A stretch of 64,000 nt of DNA from Burkholderia cenocepacia (lineage in GTDB: Bacteria; Pseudomonadota; Gammaproteobacteria; Burkholderiales; Burkholderiaceae), in NCBI RefSeq assembly GCF_900446215.1, contig NZ_UAQZ01000007.1:496001-560000 (forward strand), written 5' to 3'. The notes beneath the pieces were generated by a model. It ran no database searches and was not told the DNA's origin. It was given only the letters and a program-made list of their open reading frames with translations. A program made the position numbers and the translations under genes. This document shows, in pieces, positions 47,234 to 55,562 of this stretch. Position 1 is the stretch's first letter; the number at the start of each line of letters is the position of its first letter.

Positions 47234-48946
47234 CTACGGCTGGTACTGACGATTCGCTGTTTGGTCGGTGTCGTTGAGCGGCTCGACGAGATCGATCTGC
47301 GCTTTCAGTGGATTCGGCTGGTCAACGCTCAAGGTGCCCGCCGACGTGAACGCCAGTTGATTGTCGAGATCGGCGTTATACATCGGCCACGCAATCAGAC
47401 CGGCGTCGGAAGGATTCCCCGTTCTGGCGAATGCCGTCCAGTAGGCGATCATGTCGTGCGCGACCTGTTCGTCCTGACTGGCCACGGCTGTGCCGTACGC
47501 GGCGGAGAGCGTGTCGAACACATAGGGAATCTCGGCCGCATGCGTCGCGCCGCTGACCTTGCCGCGTATCGACTGGGCAACGTACGAGAAGCGATACAGA
47601 TAAGTCGGCACACCCCGCGCGGTAAAGGTTCGTGCAACGAACCGTGCGGGTTCGTCCATGGTGATGACACGGGCGATCTGGTTCTCCACTGTCGAAACGG
47701 ACGCCGTGCCCGTCGGGTCGAACGCCGCGGCAGCCGCGCTCAGGTTTTGCTGACCGAAGATCGCATAGGCCTGCTCCTTGGTCGTGAGTCCGCGCGTGGC
47801 AAATCCGAGGTCCGCATTGTTGACGCCGAGCAGGAGCGGAACCTTCGCGAACTGGCCGGCCTTGTACTGATTCTCGGGTTCGTCGACCACGAGTTTGCCG
47901 TCGATGATGGAACTGCCGGAGAACGTCGCGAGGCTATGTGCGGTATTCAGCGTCGTAGTGTCCAGCCCGTCGAGAACCTGATCGGCCGAGAGCGCGCGCA
48001 AGGCGTGCAAGGAACGGACGTCGCTGCCGGTGATGCCGAATCCTGCAGCAAACGCGGAACCCTGTTCCTCCGCGGACGCGCCGACTGTTTTCGCGTTGCG
48101 CGAGAGCGTGCGCCCGAAGTACTGGTTGACGCGTCCATTGCCGGACTCGACGATCGCCTTTGCAAACAGTCCCGATGCCTGTGGTGAAGTCAGCAGGTTG
48201 TGAACCGATTCTCCTCCAGCGGATTCCCCGAAGAGCGTGACGTTTGCCGGGTCGCCGCCGAAGTTCGCGATGTTGCGCTGTACCCATTTGAGCGCGGCGA
48301 TCTGATCCATGTAGCCGTAGTTGGCCAACATCTCGCCGGATTGCGCGGCGACCGCCGTCACGGCCGGATGTGCGAAGAAACCGAACCGGCCGAGACGGTA
48401 GTTCACGGTGACGATGACGACGCCTTGCCTGGCGAACTGCGTGCCGTCATATGTCGGCATCGACGTGCCGCCAATGACGTATGCACCACCGTAAATCCAG
48501 ACCATGACGGGCAGATTCTTGCCGTTGCCGCTTAGCGGGCGCCATACATTCAGGTACAGGCAATCTTCAGACGGTGTGACCGTCAGCGTCGCGTTCGGGC
48601 CGCTCGTCTGCATGCAGTCATGAACGAAAGACGTGGCCTGGCGCACGCCGCTCCATGCGGCCACGGGCTGCGGCGGTCTCCAGCGCAAGTCGCCGACTGG
48701 CGGAGCCGCGAACGGAATACCCTTGAATGCGATCACGCCGTTGTTCAGGGTGCCTTGTACGGCGCCGTCGGCGGTCACGGCGATCGTGGGGTCCGAAGTG
48801 ACGGAGGAGCCGTCGCCGCCGCAACCTGACAGCAAGACGGCGAGCGTTGACGAAACGAACAGCACGGGCAAACGCCTTCCGCTATCGTGCATCGGTGAAG
48901 CGCAGGCTTTGGCTTTTTTCAACGGGTTGTGTTTCCGTGAAATCAT
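47234..48946 (-). CDS. Exported type B carboxylesterase, lipoprotein-like
   Basis: A protein of about 570 residues from the carboxylesterase/para-nitrobenzyl-esterase family. The lipobox-like 'LAVLLSGCGG' after a basic N-terminus suggests a lipoprotein facing the periplasm or outside. Catalytic Ser is in 'TLFGESAGGESV', His in 'SGATHAAEIPYVF', and the oxyanion block is 'WIYGGAYVIGG'. It hydrolyses esters of small acids or alcohols. An AAGGAGAG site lies 9-16 nt before the ATG at 48946; the ATG at 48955 is nearly on top of it. A strong promoter with an upstream LysR box lies at 49046-49113, matching the one before the MFS operon at 55.4 kb. Confidence 0.87.
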   Translation of the reverse strand: MISRKHNPLKKAKACASPMHDSGRRLPVLFVSSTLAVLLSGCGGDGSSVTSDPTIAVTADGAVQGTLNNGVIAFKGIPFAAPPVGDLRWRPPQPVAAWSGVRQATSFVHDCMQTSGPNATLTVTPSEDCLYLNVWRPLSGNGKNLPVMVWIYGGAYVIGGTSMPTYDGTQFARQGVVIVTVNYRLGRFGFFAHPAVTAVAAQSGEMLANYGYMDQIAALKWVQRNIANFGGDPANVTLFGESAGGESVHNLLTSPQASGLFAKAIVESGNGRVNQYFGRTLSRNAKTVGASAEEQGSAFAAGFGITGSDVRSLHALRALSADQVLDGLDTTTLNTAHSLATFSGSSIIDGKLVVDEPENQYKAGQFAKVPLLLGVNNADLGFATRGLTTKEQAYAIFGQQNLSAAAAAFDPTGTASVSTVENQIARVITMDEPARFVARTFTARGVPTYLYRFSYVAQSIRGKVSGATHAAEIPYVFDTLSAAYGTAVASQDEQVAHDMIAYWTAFARTGNPSDAGLIAWPMYNADLDNQLAFTSAGTLSVDQPNPLKAQIDLVEPLNDTDQTANRQYQP

Positions 48947-49045
48947 GGCTGTCATCTCTCCTTGAATCCATCGTTCAAGCGTGGAACGTTTTAATTGTCA
49001 CCATGGTTCTTGTGTCGGCGAGCGCTGCGGCGCAGAGCGGAATCG

Positions 49046-49074
49046 AGTATCGAAGGACGACTTTATGCCGTCAA
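49046..49074 (-). promoter_or_regulatory. Sigma70-type promoter of the carboxylesterase gene
   Basis: On the minus strand, -35 TTGACG and -10 GATACT are separated by 17 bp, giving a predicted start near 49039, about 90 nt ahead of the gene. The layout is the same as that at 55357-55385, and the flanking sequence is conserved. Confidence 0.6.
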
Positions 49075-49094
49075 ATTCCGGCCAATAATGGCCG

Positions 49095-49113
49095 GCATGA
49101 ATCGGGTTCATGC
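49095..49113. promoter_or_regulatory. LysR box upstream of the carboxylesterase gene
   Basis: GCATGAATCGGGTTCATGC is a 7-bp palindrome with a 5-nt centre and fits AT-N11-AT. Its centre is about 65 bp upstream of the predicted transcription start, the usual LysR recognition position. A near copy occurs at 55406-55424. Confidence 0.65.
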
Positions 49114-49402
49114 ACGTGCGCCGTGAGCAATGCCGATCGGACGTGACGAAGCGGGCGTCCCGTCATCAGGCCGGAAGCCCCGCTGAGACGTTGTGCAAGC
49201 CCGCGAGTTAGCCCGCGTCGCTCACGAGCACGACTCTCTTTGACATGATGTCCGCTCGGGTTGACGGGCGAGTCACGCGAGCCTGGCGATGCGCTCGGCG
49301 AATCCTCTCGTTGACACCGGTCTCGCTTTTCGATGACCATGCGTCAAATCGCTTCACCGCGCGCCGTCAAATCAGTTCGGCCCATGTATCAAGCTGTCCG
49401 TC

Positions 49403-50323
49403 ATGACATCCATCGACCATATCGATCTGAATCTTTTGCGCGTTTTCCAGGCTATCGTGGAAGAGCACAGTCTGACGCGCGCGGGCGAGCGTCTGGCACT
49501 GTCTCAACCGGCGGTCAGCTATTCGCTTGGGCGATTGCGCACTTTGTTCGACGACACGCTGTTCGTCCGGACCCGCACGGGCATGCAGCCCACGCCCGTC
49601 GCACTCGAGCTGGCCGAAATCGTCGGGAGCGCGCTCGACACCGTGCGGCAAGCGTTGCGTCACGCCGAGCGCTTCGATCCGGCTACCAGCACGCGAACAT
49701 TTCGCCTGTCGCTGTCGGATGCGGGGGAGATGGCGTATCTGCCAGCGATCTGCGCCGTGCTGCATGACGCCGCGCCGCGCGTGAAACTTGTTGTAGCGCC
49801 ATTGCCGGTCGAAGAAATCGAAGAAGCGTTGCGCGCGAGTCGGCTGGATTTCGCAATCGGCAACCTGCCGTCGCTACTGCCACGCACGCGCCATTGCGTG
49901 CTCTTCGAGGAATCGTATGTGTGCATGACGCGCAAACGCGACGATCTGCCCGACGGCAAAAAACTGAAACTGGAGCAGTTTCTTGCCGCGTCGCACGTTC
50001 AGGTTCGCTCGCTCGAACACAGCCATGACGCGCTGGATGATGCGCTGCGCGCACAGGGCGTCGGGCGCAATATTGCGCTGGTGTTGCCGCATTTCGTGGC
50101 GGCGCCCGGCGTGCTGGCTGCCACGGATCTGTTCGCCACGCTGCCGGAAAAACTCGCGCGTATTCTCAACAAAGGCGACGCGTTCAACATCTACGCGCTG
50201 CCGGTGCCGTTGCCGAAAGTCGCGGTGACGATGCACTGGCACGAACACTTTCACGACGATGAAGGCAACGCGTGGATGCGCGACCTGATGACCGACACCC
50301 TCGCGAGTTTCAAAACGATGTGA
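49403..50323 (+). CDS. LysR-type transcriptional regulator
   Basis: A 306-residue LysR protein. The HTH reads 'IDLNLLRVFQAIVEEHSLTRAGERLALSQPAVSYSL', and the ligand domain follows ('FRLSLSDAGEMAYLPAICAVL', 'LDFAIGNLPSLLP'). It is strongly similar along its length to the regulator at 28885, including 'YVCMTRKR' and 'PHFVAAP', so the two are paralogues. The divergent carboxylesterase gene, with its LysR box in between, is the likely target. The start at 49403 sits immediately before the HTH. Its 3' end abuts, and slightly overlaps, a ferredoxin-domain remnant on the other strand. Confidence 0.9.
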   Translation: MTSIDHIDLNLLRVFQAIVEEHSLTRAGERLALSQPAVSYSLGRLRTLFDDTLFVRTRTGMQPTPVALELAEIVGSALDTVRQALRHAERFDPATSTRTFRLSLSDAGEMAYLPAICAVLHDAAPRVKLVVAPLPVEEIEEALRASRLDFAIGNLPSLLPRTRHCVLFEESYVCMTRKRDDLPDGKKLKLEQFLAASHVQVRSLEHSHDALDDALRAQGVGRNIALVLPHFVAAPGVLAATDLFATLPEKLARILNKGDAFNIYALPVPLPKVAVTMHWHEHFHDDEGNAWMRDLMTDTLASFKTM

Positions 50324-50435
50324 TCCCGGTCGGAGCTGGAGCGTTCCGCTTGACTCGGACCTGATCGCGATGTTCCGGCTCGCCGCTCACGACGTCCACC
50401 ATGCAGGAGCCGCAAACGCCTTCGCATGACGAACA
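50320..50435 (-). pseudogene. Remnant of a VanB/phthalate-dioxygenase-reductase type [2Fe-2S] domain
   Basis: Read on the minus strand from 50435, the frame gives 'CSSCEGVCGSCMVDVVSGEPEHRDQ', the [2Fe-2S] cluster block that ends phthalate-dioxygenase-reductase-type proteins (CxxxxGVCGSC, then HRD). After this a one-base frame change gives 'SQAERSSSDRDHIVL', which matches the next conserved stretch (LSEAER.. family ending). Nothing upstream encodes the FMN or NAD domains. This is therefore a frameshifted 3' fragment of an oxygenase reductase gene, lying at the end of the minus-strand monooxygenase operon. Confidence 0.7.
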
Positions 50436-50506
50436 GTGTCAAGGTGACAGTCGGCGCGGTCGAATTCGCCGAAAGGATGGCCTGATATCGACGCAGCCAA
50501 TGCGCG

Positions 50507-51427
50507 TCAGCCGTCGGGTTGACGAAACATCGAATAGATCGTGTCGCGCAACCATGCGACGCCCGGGTCGCTCGTGAATTGCGTGTGTGAGTGCACCTGG
50601 ATCTCGATGGGCGGCAGGGTGAATGGCAATGGCAGAATGCGAAAGGCCCTCCCGCGATTGAAGCGCTGCGCAAGGCTCTTGGGGAAGATCACCGCCAGGT
50701 CCGAGTTCATCACGATTTCGGGCGCCACGACGAAGTGCGGCAGCCGTACCACGACATCGCGTTTGAAGTTCAGCTCGTCGAGCCATTGCTCGACCATGCG
50801 ATGGCCCGTGGCGTTGGTGCTCGCGTAGACGTAGCGCAAGGCGGTCAGATCGTCGCGTGTCGGCCGCGCCTTGCCTAGCGGATGATTGGCGCGCACCACG
50901 CAGACATGCTCGTCGACGAATAGGGTCTCGCTGACGCATCCCGCGTCGAGGCCCGGCACGTAGCCGAGCGCCAGATCGATTTCGCCGGCGCGCATGGCGG
51001 CGCTGACGGATTCCACCGGAACATTGACCGCTTCGATTCGAATGCCGCGCGCGTCGCGTTCCAGCAGCGCGACCAGCGGCGGCAGAAAATAGAATTCCGA
51101 CATGTCCGACATCGAAATGCGAAACACGCGCCGGGCGGTCGCGGGATCGAACTTGGCGAGTTGCTGGACCGCCTCGTTGATGATCGACAACGCCTGCGCG
51201 AGCGGCGGATACAGCCGATGCGCGGCATCGGTCGGCACCATGCCGGTGGGCGTGCGCACGAAAAGCGGATCGTCGAAGATGGTGCGCAAGCGCCGCAGGG
51301 CATGGCTCACCGCGGGCTGGGTCAATTCCAGACGGTCGCCGGCAGCGGTCAGGCTGCGCAGATCCCAGATGGCAAGGAACACGCGCAGCAGGTTCAGATC
51401 GGCGATACCGGAGTTGGGCTTCGTCAT
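50507..51427 (-). CDS. LysR-type transcriptional regulator (monooxygenase operon)
   Basis: A 306-residue LysR protein. The HTH reads 'ADLNLLRVFLAIWDLRSLTAAGDRLELTQPAVSHAL', and the effector domain starts about residue 90 ('FRISMSDMSEFYFLPPLVALL'). It is the last intact gene of the minus-strand operon, 43 bp after the EthD-like gene and in the same orientation, which suggests autoregulation with the operon. The start at 51427 is taken because the HTH begins at residue 8; longer frames run into the intergenic gap. It is less similar to the two other LysR proteins in the window than they are to each other. Confidence 0.9.
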   Translation of the reverse strand: MTKPNSGIADLNLLRVFLAIWDLRSLTAAGDRLELTQPAVSHALRRLRTIFDDPLFVRTPTGMVPTDAAHRLYPPLAQALSIINEAVQQLAKFDPATARRVFRISMSDMSEFYFLPPLVALLERDARGIRIEAVNVPVESVSAAMRAGEIDLALGYVPGLDAGCVSETLFVDEHVCVVRANHPLGKARPTRDDLTALRYVYASTNATGHRMVEQWLDELNFKRDVVVRLPHFVVAPEIVMNSDLAVIFPKSLAQRFNRGRAFRILPLPFTLPPIEIQVHSHTQFTSDPGVAWLRDTIYSMFRQPDG

Positions 51428-51470
51428 ACGGGTTGACTCACGAACGAGCGCTGGTCGCGCCATGCGGCCA

Positions 51471-52145
51471 TCAATGTGTGGCGAGATTACCGTATGTGCT
51501 GCGCATTGCAAAATGCGGCGTACCACCTCGATAGGGCGGCAAGGTGTGGAAGTCCCTGCGCATCAGGTCGCGCACCGGCGAAGCGAGCGCGTCGGCGAGC
51601 GCCGACGCATCGTCGAAGACGACCTTGTTGCGCTGCATCGCTTCCGCGCGCGCGCACGGCAGGCCGATGGTGCAGTCGATGCGCGTATAGATCTCCAGCT
51701 CGCGCAGTGCGGGCAAGGTCGACATCAGCGGCGCGTGATGCTGCAGGTAATGCGCGAGCCATGTGTCGAAGTCATCCGCCGGGCCGTCGTAAGCGACGAG
51801 ATAGGTGCACCGCTGCACGCGTGCTTCGCCCCCCGGCGTGGATGGTGCCAGGGTGCGTACCGCCATGGCCTGCTGCGTGAAGTGCTCGACTGTCGATTGC
51901 GCCTGCAGAGCGTGGTGAATCGGACCGTCGCAGGCCGCGGCCGCCTCGAGCGTCGCCAGTTCGTCGAAATAGAGTTGCAGCACGCTCGACGGCGCATCGG
52001 CAGTTGGTGCGATGCGCGGGTCGACCCGTTGGCTTATCGGTTCATGCACGACCAGGCCGCGTAATCCTTCAATGCGCTGCAGGGGCGCGACATCCAGTAG
52101 GGATGGCTGTCCACTCCCCCCGATCAGAAACAGGCAGACTTGCAT
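51471..52145 (-). CDS. EthD-like dimeric alpha/beta-barrel protein
   Basis: A 224-residue protein. The second half, 'CTYLVAYDGPADDFDTWLAHYLQHHAPLMSTLPALRELEIYTR', is an EthD/YCII-type ferredoxin-like barrel block. The first half may be a degenerate second copy ('LQLYFDELATLEAAAACDGPIH'). EthD proteins accompany oxygenase systems, but their function is poorly known. The start at 52145 (GAGGTGG upstream) lies 3 bp after the flavin reductase stop, so translation is linked. It probably supports the neighbouring two-component monooxygenase by binding its substrate or product (inference). Confidence 0.75.
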   Translation of the reverse strand: MQVCLFLIGGSGQPSLLDVAPLQRIEGLRGLVVHEPISQRVDPRIAPTADAPSSVLQLYFDELATLEAAAACDGPIHHALQAQSTVEHFTQQAMAVRTLAPSTPGGEARVQRCTYLVAYDGPADDFDTWLAHYLQHHAPLMSTLPALRELEIYTRIDCTIGLPCARAEAMQRNKVVFDDASALADALASPVRDLMRRDFHTLPPYRGGTPHFAMRSTYGNLATH

Positions 52146-52147
52146 GA

Positions 52148-52666
52148 TCACGCCACCTCGCATGGAGCGGCCACGCGCGCGAGCCGATGAAACTGCCGGG
52201 CGAAGTACACGAGGCCGTCGCCGTCTTCGTGCGAGGCGATGTGTTCGACCTGTACGAAAAGCACCGAATGCGAGCCAACCTGCTTGCTGTCTACGATGCG
52301 GCCTTCAAGACTCGCGATCGCATCGTCGAGCACGGGGAGCTGCAGGGCGCCCGGGCGCGAGCCGCAGCGCGCAAAGCGCTCTTCCATCGAGCATCCGTCC
52401 ATGCCCGCGAAAACACGCGCCAGCGCTTGCGCGTGCGCGCCCAGCACATTGATGCACGCGCGGCCATTGCCGAGCAGTACGTCGTGAACATAACTCGACT
52501 GGTTGATGCAGACGAGCATCGTTGGTGGCGTGTCGGTCACGGAGCATACGGCGCTTGCGGTGATACCGCAGCGCCCGTGCGGGCCGTCCGTGGTGATGAC
52601 GTTGACGGCCGCGCCGAGCGAGGCCATTGCGTTGCGAAACTGTGCACGCGCTTGATCGTGGGTCAT
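52148..52666 (-). CDS. Flavin reductase (HpaC-like) of a two-component monooxygenase
   Basis: A 172-residue flavin:NAD(P)H reductase. 'FRNAMASLGAAVNVITTDGPHGRCGITASAVCSVTDTPPTMLVCIN' is the family core for flavin binding, with 'INVLGAHAQALARVFAG' and 'HSVLFVQVEHI' following. It supplies reduced FAD or FMN to the oxygenase encoded just upstream (31 bp away). The start at 52666 is the ATG directly before the conserved block; the frame is open upstream but overlaps the oxygenase gene region. Confidence 0.88.
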   Translation of the reverse strand: MTHDQARAQFRNAMASLGAAVNVITTDGPHGRCGITASAVCSVTDTPPTMLVCINQSSYVHDVLLGNGRACINVLGAHAQALARVFAGMDGCSMEERFARCGSRPGALQLPVLDDAIASLEGRIVDSKQVGSHSVLFVQVEHIASHEDGDGLVYFARQFHRLARVAAPCEVA

Positions 52667-52697
52667 GGCTGCTGTCCTTTCGGGGAGAGGCGCATAT

Positions 52698-53888
52698 TCA
52701 GGGATACGGCGTGACGGGAGGAATACCCACGAAAACCGCACCCGATGCATCGTAGTTGCCTTCGCCGAGGAAAGCGTGTTGGGTGACGACGATCGAGTCC
52801 CGTACAAGACGCTGCATGCGGTTCTCGCGATAGATCGCGCCGATGCCCGCCATCTTGTACGCCTGCATCACGATATCCGCACAGGTGTGAGCCGCGTGGG
52901 TGGCAGACAGACGCAGCAAATTTGCTTCCGCGGGCAGCACCGGATCGCCAGCCAGCACCGTTTGCCACGATGTTTCCGCGGACTCGAAGAAGAATGCCCG
53001 CGCGCTGCGCAACTGGGCTTCCGCCTGCGCGAGCCCTGAACGATAGTACGCGCGATCGGCAAGACGTGGCGCGCCCGTGGTGGTCTTCGTCACGCCAGAC
53101 ATCCCCGCCAGCAGATCGAGTGCGGCACGCGCCAGGCCAAGGTTGACTGCCGCATGCACCTGCGCCTGGTAGGCGATGGCGGGATACCGATACAGAGGCT
53201 CATCGATCAGCGGCGTGCCGCCGCGCACGAAGGTCCATTGTTCGTCGACGTATTTGTCTTTCAGGCGCAGATCGTGGCTGCCCGTGCCTTGCATGCCGAC
53301 CACGTTCCAGTTGTCGACGATCTCGACTTCGCTTGCCGGAAAGACCGCCGTGAACGGCTTGCCGGCGTTCTTGTCGTCCGCGCCAGCAGGCACACCGCCG
53401 ATTCCTACGCCGATCCAGTCCGCACCTTTACAGCCGCTGGCGAAGCGCCATTGTCCCGACACGAGAAAGCCGCCGGGTGCGCGCTCGGCCTTTTGCAGCG
53501 GATACAAGCCCCCTGAGAAGACCTGGTCGGGTCCCGATGCGTAGATCTGCGCTTGCGTTTCAACCGGCAATGACGCAAGGTAGGTATTGGCGGAGCCGAA
53601 CGCCGCGACCCACGCGGTCGAGCCGTCGGCAATCGCGATGCGTTCGAGCATCTGGAGGAAGCGCGCCGGCGGCAGCGCATCGCCGCCGAAACGTTTCGGC
53701 GTGCTCGCGCGAAAAATGCCCGCGCGTTTCATCTTGCCGATCATATCGCGCGGCACATGAGATACCTTGTCGAATTCGTCACGGCGACGCTCGACTTCTT
53801 CAATCAGCGCATCGAGCGATAGCGGCGCGGCATACTGCGGATAGTCGTTATGCGATTCGATGATGGCTTCGCTTTGAAGGTCTTGCAT
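52698..53888 (-). CDS. Acyl-CoA-dehydrogenase-fold flavin monooxygenase (oxygenase component)
   Basis: A 396-residue protein of the ACAD fold. Like HpaH-C2, HsaA, IacA and indole-oxygenase-type enzymes it uses reduced flavin from a separate reductase. Visible features are 'VERRRDEFDKVSHVPRDMIGKMKRAGIFRASTPKRFGG', 'GSTAWVAAFGSANTYLASLP' and 'GGFLVSGQWRFASGCKGADW', plus a C-terminal helical block ending 'VTQHAFLGEGNYDASG'. The pattern is hydroxylase-like rather than acyl-CoA-oxidising, and the adjacent flavin reductase supports this. Likely substrates are aromatic acids, phenols or indoles. Anthranilate-type 3-hydroxylation is an attractive but unproven link to the nearby 3-hydroxyanthranilate genes. 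Confidence 0.84.
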   Translation of the reverse strand: MQDLQSEAIIESHNDYPQYAAPLSLDALIEEVERRRDEFDKVSHVPRDMIGKMKRAGIFRASTPKRFGGDALPPARFLQMLERIAIADGSTAWVAAFGSANTYLASLPVETQAQIYASGPDQVFSGGLYPLQKAERAPGGFLVSGQWRFASGCKGADWIGVGIGGVPAGADDKNAGKPFTAVFPASEVEIVDNWNVVGMQGTGSHDLRLKDKYVDEQWTFVRGGTPLIDEPLYRYPAIAYQAQVHAAVNLGLARAALDLLAGMSGVTKTTTGAPRLADRAYYRSGLAQAEAQLRSARAFFFESAETSWQTVLAGDPVLPAEANLLRLSATHAAHTCADIVMQAYKMAGIGAIYRENRMQRLVRDSIVVTQHAFLGEGNYDASGAVFVGIPPVTPYP

Positions 53889-53921
53889 GAGTGATACCTC
53901 GCGGTTGCTGGTGTGGGGATG

Positions 53922-55289
53922 TCATTCGGGCTGCTGACGAACAGCAGCGCGCATCGCTTTCGGAAATGTCTCGCGTGCGAGCAACGTGGCGACGACGGTC
54001 ACGAGTCCGAGTACGCCCAGATAGATGGCGACCGGCACGGCGCTGTGATAGTGCGCGAGCAGCGCGGTCGCGATCATCGGCGAGAGGCCGCCACCGAGCA
54101 CGGACGAGACTTCGCGGCCGATGCCGAGTCCCGAAAAGCGCAGGTGCACCGGCAACATCTCGCTGATGAACGCGGGCTGTGCGCCCTGGAGAATGCCGAG
54201 CGTGACGCTGTTGGCGAGGATAAGCGCGGCCACTACCTTCCAATACTCGCCCGAACCCAACAGCACGAAGTAGGGCCATGCCACCAGCATGATCGCGATC
54301 GCGCCGGCGAGATAGACCGGCTTGCGTCCGACCTTGTCGGTCACCCAGCCGAAGAACAGGGAGACGGGTATCATCAGCAGCATGGAGATGCACAGACCGC
54401 CGAGAATCCAGCTCGACGTGATGCCGAGAAACTGCGCGTAGGTGATCGAGAAAGCGAAGAAGAGGTAGGATGCCGCGCCCTCGCCAAACCGCAGGCCGAA
54501 CACAGTGAGCACTTCGCGCGGACATTGGCGCAACACTTCGATGACAGGCATCCGGCTTTCATGGCGCGTCGCCTTCACTTCGGCGAACGCGGCGCTTTCT
54601 CCAATCGAGCGGCGCATCCAGAGGCCGAGGACGACGAGTGCGGCGCTGGCCAGAAACGGAAGGCGCCATCCCCAGCTGTGGAAGTCGTCCGCCGGAACGT
54701 TTTTCGCCAGCAGGAACGCGCCCGTGGACAATACGAAGCCCAGTGCGGCGCCACAGGGGCTCCAGGCGGCGAGTGCACCGCGCCTGGATCGCGGCGCGTT
54801 CTCGTGGATCAGTAAAATACTGCCGCTCCATTCACCGCCGGCGGCAAGCCCCTGAAGAATGCGCAACAGCACCAGCATGACGGGTGCCGCGATGCCGACC
54901 TGCCGATACGTTGGCAGAACGCCCATCAGGACGGTGGCCGTACCCATCGTGAGCAGCGTAAGTGTCATGACGGCCTTGCGGCCGTACCGGTCGCCGATAT
55001 GGCCACATAGCACGCCACCGATCGGCCGGGCGATAAAGCCGACCGTGAACCCGCCGAATGCAGCGATGGTGCCCGTCAGCGGATCGGTGCCGACCGGAAA
55101 GAACAGCTTGCCGAAGACGAGCGCGGCCGCGGTGCCGTACAAGAAGAAGTCGTACCACTCGAGGATTTGGCCGAGTACGGCCGTGGTAACGGCACGACGC
55201 ACGTTGCTCGCGGACCGCGCGGATCGGGGATGAGCGAGCGCGCCCAGATCGGAGTTCAGAGCTTCAGGGTTCATGGTGGGGGAAGACAT
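53922..55289 (-). CDS. MHS-family MFS transporter, second copy
   Basis: A 455-residue 12-helix transporter. 'GQILEWYDFFLYGTAAALVFGKLFFPVGTDPL', 'GHIGDRYGRKAVM', 'RILQGLAAGGEWSGSILL' and 'GREVSSVLGGGLSPMIATALLAHYH' align closely with the transporter at 31624, so they are paralogues. It probably imports the acid metabolised by the operon's monooxygenase. It is the first gene of the minus-strand operon, 33 bp from the oxygenase gene, and is preceded by a promoter and a LysR box at 55357-55424. The start is the ATG at 55289; an alternative lies at 55274. Confidence 0.9.
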   Translation of the reverse strand: MSSPTMNPEALNSDLGALAHPRSARSASNVRRAVTTAVLGQILEWYDFFLYGTAAALVFGKLFFPVGTDPLTGTIAAFGGFTVGFIARPIGGVLCGHIGDRYGRKAVMTLTLLTMGTATVLMGVLPTYRQVGIAAPVMLVLLRILQGLAAGGEWSGSILLIHENAPRSRRGALAAWSPCGAALGFVLSTGAFLLAKNVPADDFHSWGWRLPFLASAALVVLGLWMRRSIGESAAFAEVKATRHESRMPVIEVLRQCPREVLTVFGLRFGEGAASYLFFAFSITYAQFLGITSSWILGGLCISMLLMIPVSLFFGWVTDKVGRKPVYLAGAIAIMLVAWPYFVLLGSGEYWKVVAALILANSVTLGILQGAQPAFISEMLPVHLRFSGLGIGREVSSVLGGGLSPMIATALLAHYHSAVPVAIYLGVLGLVTVVATLLARETFPKAMRAAVRQQPE

Positions 55290-55356
55290 GAAGTGATGGT
55301 TCCCGCTTCCCTGATGCTCCAGAAGCGGCGCGAGTCGTATCGATTCGATGTGCCCC

Positions 55357-55385
55357 ACGATATGAGCGTCCATAATCGCGGTCAA
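55357..55385 (-). promoter_or_regulatory. Sigma70-type promoter of the MFS/monooxygenase operon
   Basis: On the minus strand, -35 TTGACC and -10 TATCGT are 17 bp apart, with a predicted start near 55350, about 60 nt ahead of the MFS gene. The geometry matches the carboxylesterase promoter. Confidence 0.6.
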
Positions 55386-55405
55386 ATTCGAGACAAAAAT
55401 GGACG

Positions 55406-55424
55406 ACATGAATCTGGTGCATGT
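55406..55424. promoter_or_regulatory. LysR box upstream of the MFS/monooxygenase operon
   Basis: ACATGAATCTGGTGCATGT fits AT-N11-AT and differs from the box at 49095-49113 at only 4 of 19 positions. Its distance to the -35 element is identical in both places. The surrounding block (55381-55423) matches 49070-49112 at 35 of 43 positions. Confidence 0.65.
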
Positions 55425-55562
55425 CGCGCTCGCCGCCGTACGTACTAACCCTTGCTTTACATGGCGTATCAACTGCGCTTGTTGACCGTCACCTTTTCGG
55501 TCGATTTGCCGCGTGCAATGAGCAACCGCGGACCGCACTCAAGCCCGCGCACGTATTTCCGG

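Larger units (their letters stand above)
48947..49402. other. Divergent promoter region between carboxylesterase and LysR genes
   Basis: No gene was found. The region carries the carboxylesterase promoter (49046-49074), a 7-bp inverted repeat with a 4-nt loop (CCGGCCA-ATAA-TGGCCGG, 49078-49095) and the LysR box (49095-49113). The right half (49140-49400) shows no recognisable element. Confidence 0.6.
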
